The translations under genes were made by a program, and so were the position numbers. Source: Govanella sp037189785 (GTDB lineage: Bacteria; Pseudomonadota; Alphaproteobacteria; Sphingomonadales; Govanellaceae). From it: a stretch of DNA of 15,746 nt. The number at the start of each line of letters is the position of its first letter. The stretch's first letter is position 1. The notes below the pieces were generated by a model that saw only the letters and a program-made list of their open reading frames with translations, was not told the DNA's origin and searched no databases. The DNA is taken from NCBI GenBank assembly GCA_037189785.1, contig JBBCIP010000409.1, positions 1 through 15,746 on the forward strand, read 5' to 3'. Positions 15,445-15,746 of this stretch are shown piece after piece.

Positions 15445-15531
15445 TCACAACCGACCGACTTCGGTCATGTAACCGATCAAAACGATGAACGGTCCAACCA
15501 CTGTCGACCACAGCACGGGCTTTTTTAACAA
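15445..15531 (-). pseudogene. Degraded copy of the alkaline-phosphatase signal-peptide region
   Basis: Bases 15473-15516 match 14600-14643, the start of the phosphatase gene, at 37 of 44 positions (84 percent) in the same orientation. A minus-strand frame of 28 codons (TTG 15531 to stop 15445) reads KKPVLWSTVVGPFIVLIG, against KKANGVLRSTVVVPLIVLIG in the phosphatase, a six-base deletion included. Two of the four changed codons in the best block are synonymous. The lipobox Cys is replaced by Tyr and the frame stops eight residues later, so lipoprotein function is lost. It begins one base after the dehydrogenase stop and has no ribosome site. A fragment left by duplication is the simplest view; a real small peptide is possible. 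Confidence 0.5.
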
Positions 15532-15532
15532 T

Positions 15533-15746
15533 CTAAAACAGGGATTTGGTCCAACCGCCGTCGACCTGAACCGACACCCCCGAGATATAAGACGCCCGAT
15601 CACTGGTCAGGAACGCCACCATGGCCGCGAACTCCTCGGGCTCGCCGATCCGTCCCAGGGGAATGTCCGTAATCACATTGCTGAACTTCGGATCGGTCTT
15701 GACCAATTTGTCGAGCCGCTCGGTCCGGGTATAGCCCGGCATCACA
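15533..15746 (-). CDS. Short-chain dehydrogenase/reductase (SDR), C-terminal part (5' end outside window)
   Basis: About 71 C-terminal residues of an SDR-family NAD(P)-dependent oxidoreductase; the frame is open to the window edge. Visible family marks are PGYTRTERL (the segment after the catalytic Tyr/Lys region, forming part of the substrate loop), IPLGRIGEPEEFAAMVAFLTSDRASYISGVSVQVDGGW, in pieces the standard FabG-like C-terminus, ending TKSLF. The nucleotide-binding Gly-rich motif and catalytic Ser-Tyr-Lys lie outside the window, so substrate and cofactor cannot be stated. Its stop is followed one base later by the phosphatase-like fragment. Confidence 0.88.
   Translation of the reverse strand, partial: VMPGYTRTERLDKLVKTDPKFSNVITDIPLGRIGEPEEFAAMVAFLTSDRASYISGVSVQVDGGWTKSLF

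Overview
The window looks like chromosomal DNA of an alphaproteobacterium. The evidence is a TamA-TamB outer-membrane assembly pair, periplasmic Cu/Zn superoxide dismutase, paired DUF4139 secreted proteins and a lipoprotein alkaline phosphatase, with moderate GC and GTG/TTG start candidates. A finer placement is not justified. I see no rRNA, tRNA, CRISPR array, transposase or prophage gene.

Layout, left to right. Bases 1-5205 (+) hold the 3' end of tamA and a complete tamB, three bases apart. Together they form the TAM translocation/phospholipid-transport module that joins inner and outer membranes. Next come sodC (-), with a hairpin that pairs fully only in its own RNA, and a TetR regulator (-). 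The regulator diverges from an MFS exporter/uptake protein (+). A perfect 19-bp inverted repeat in the shared promoter overlaps the -35/-10 spacer and the transporter start codon. That transporter ends tail-to-tail, 7 bases from a second MFS protein of the DHA2 drug-efflux type (-).

Bases 9592-12585 (-) are two tandem, clearly paralogous secreted DUF4139 proteins six bases apart, probably one operon. The downstream copy carries an extra loop resembling the N-terminus of a TonB-dependent receptor. A 366-base gap follows, with a strong hairpin and a possible 42-codon small ORF. Then comes a lipoprotein alkaline phosphatase (-) with a complete catalytic set. The right end holds an AT-rich SnoaL/NTF2-like gene (-) and the C-terminus of a short-chain dehydrogenase (-).

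Most genes concern the cell envelope: outer-membrane assembly, periplasmic enzymes, efflux and secreted proteins. I do not see a complete new multi-gene system. The most interesting signals are: (1) a second, degraded copy of the alkaline-phosphatase signal-peptide region beyond the AT-rich NTF2-like gene, suggesting that gene was inserted or the end of the phosphatase was duplicated; (2) the TonB-receptor-like segment in one DUF4139 paralogue; (3) the duplicated operator of the TetR/MFS pair; (4) several independent 17-18-bp tandem duplications sitting in 5' regions.
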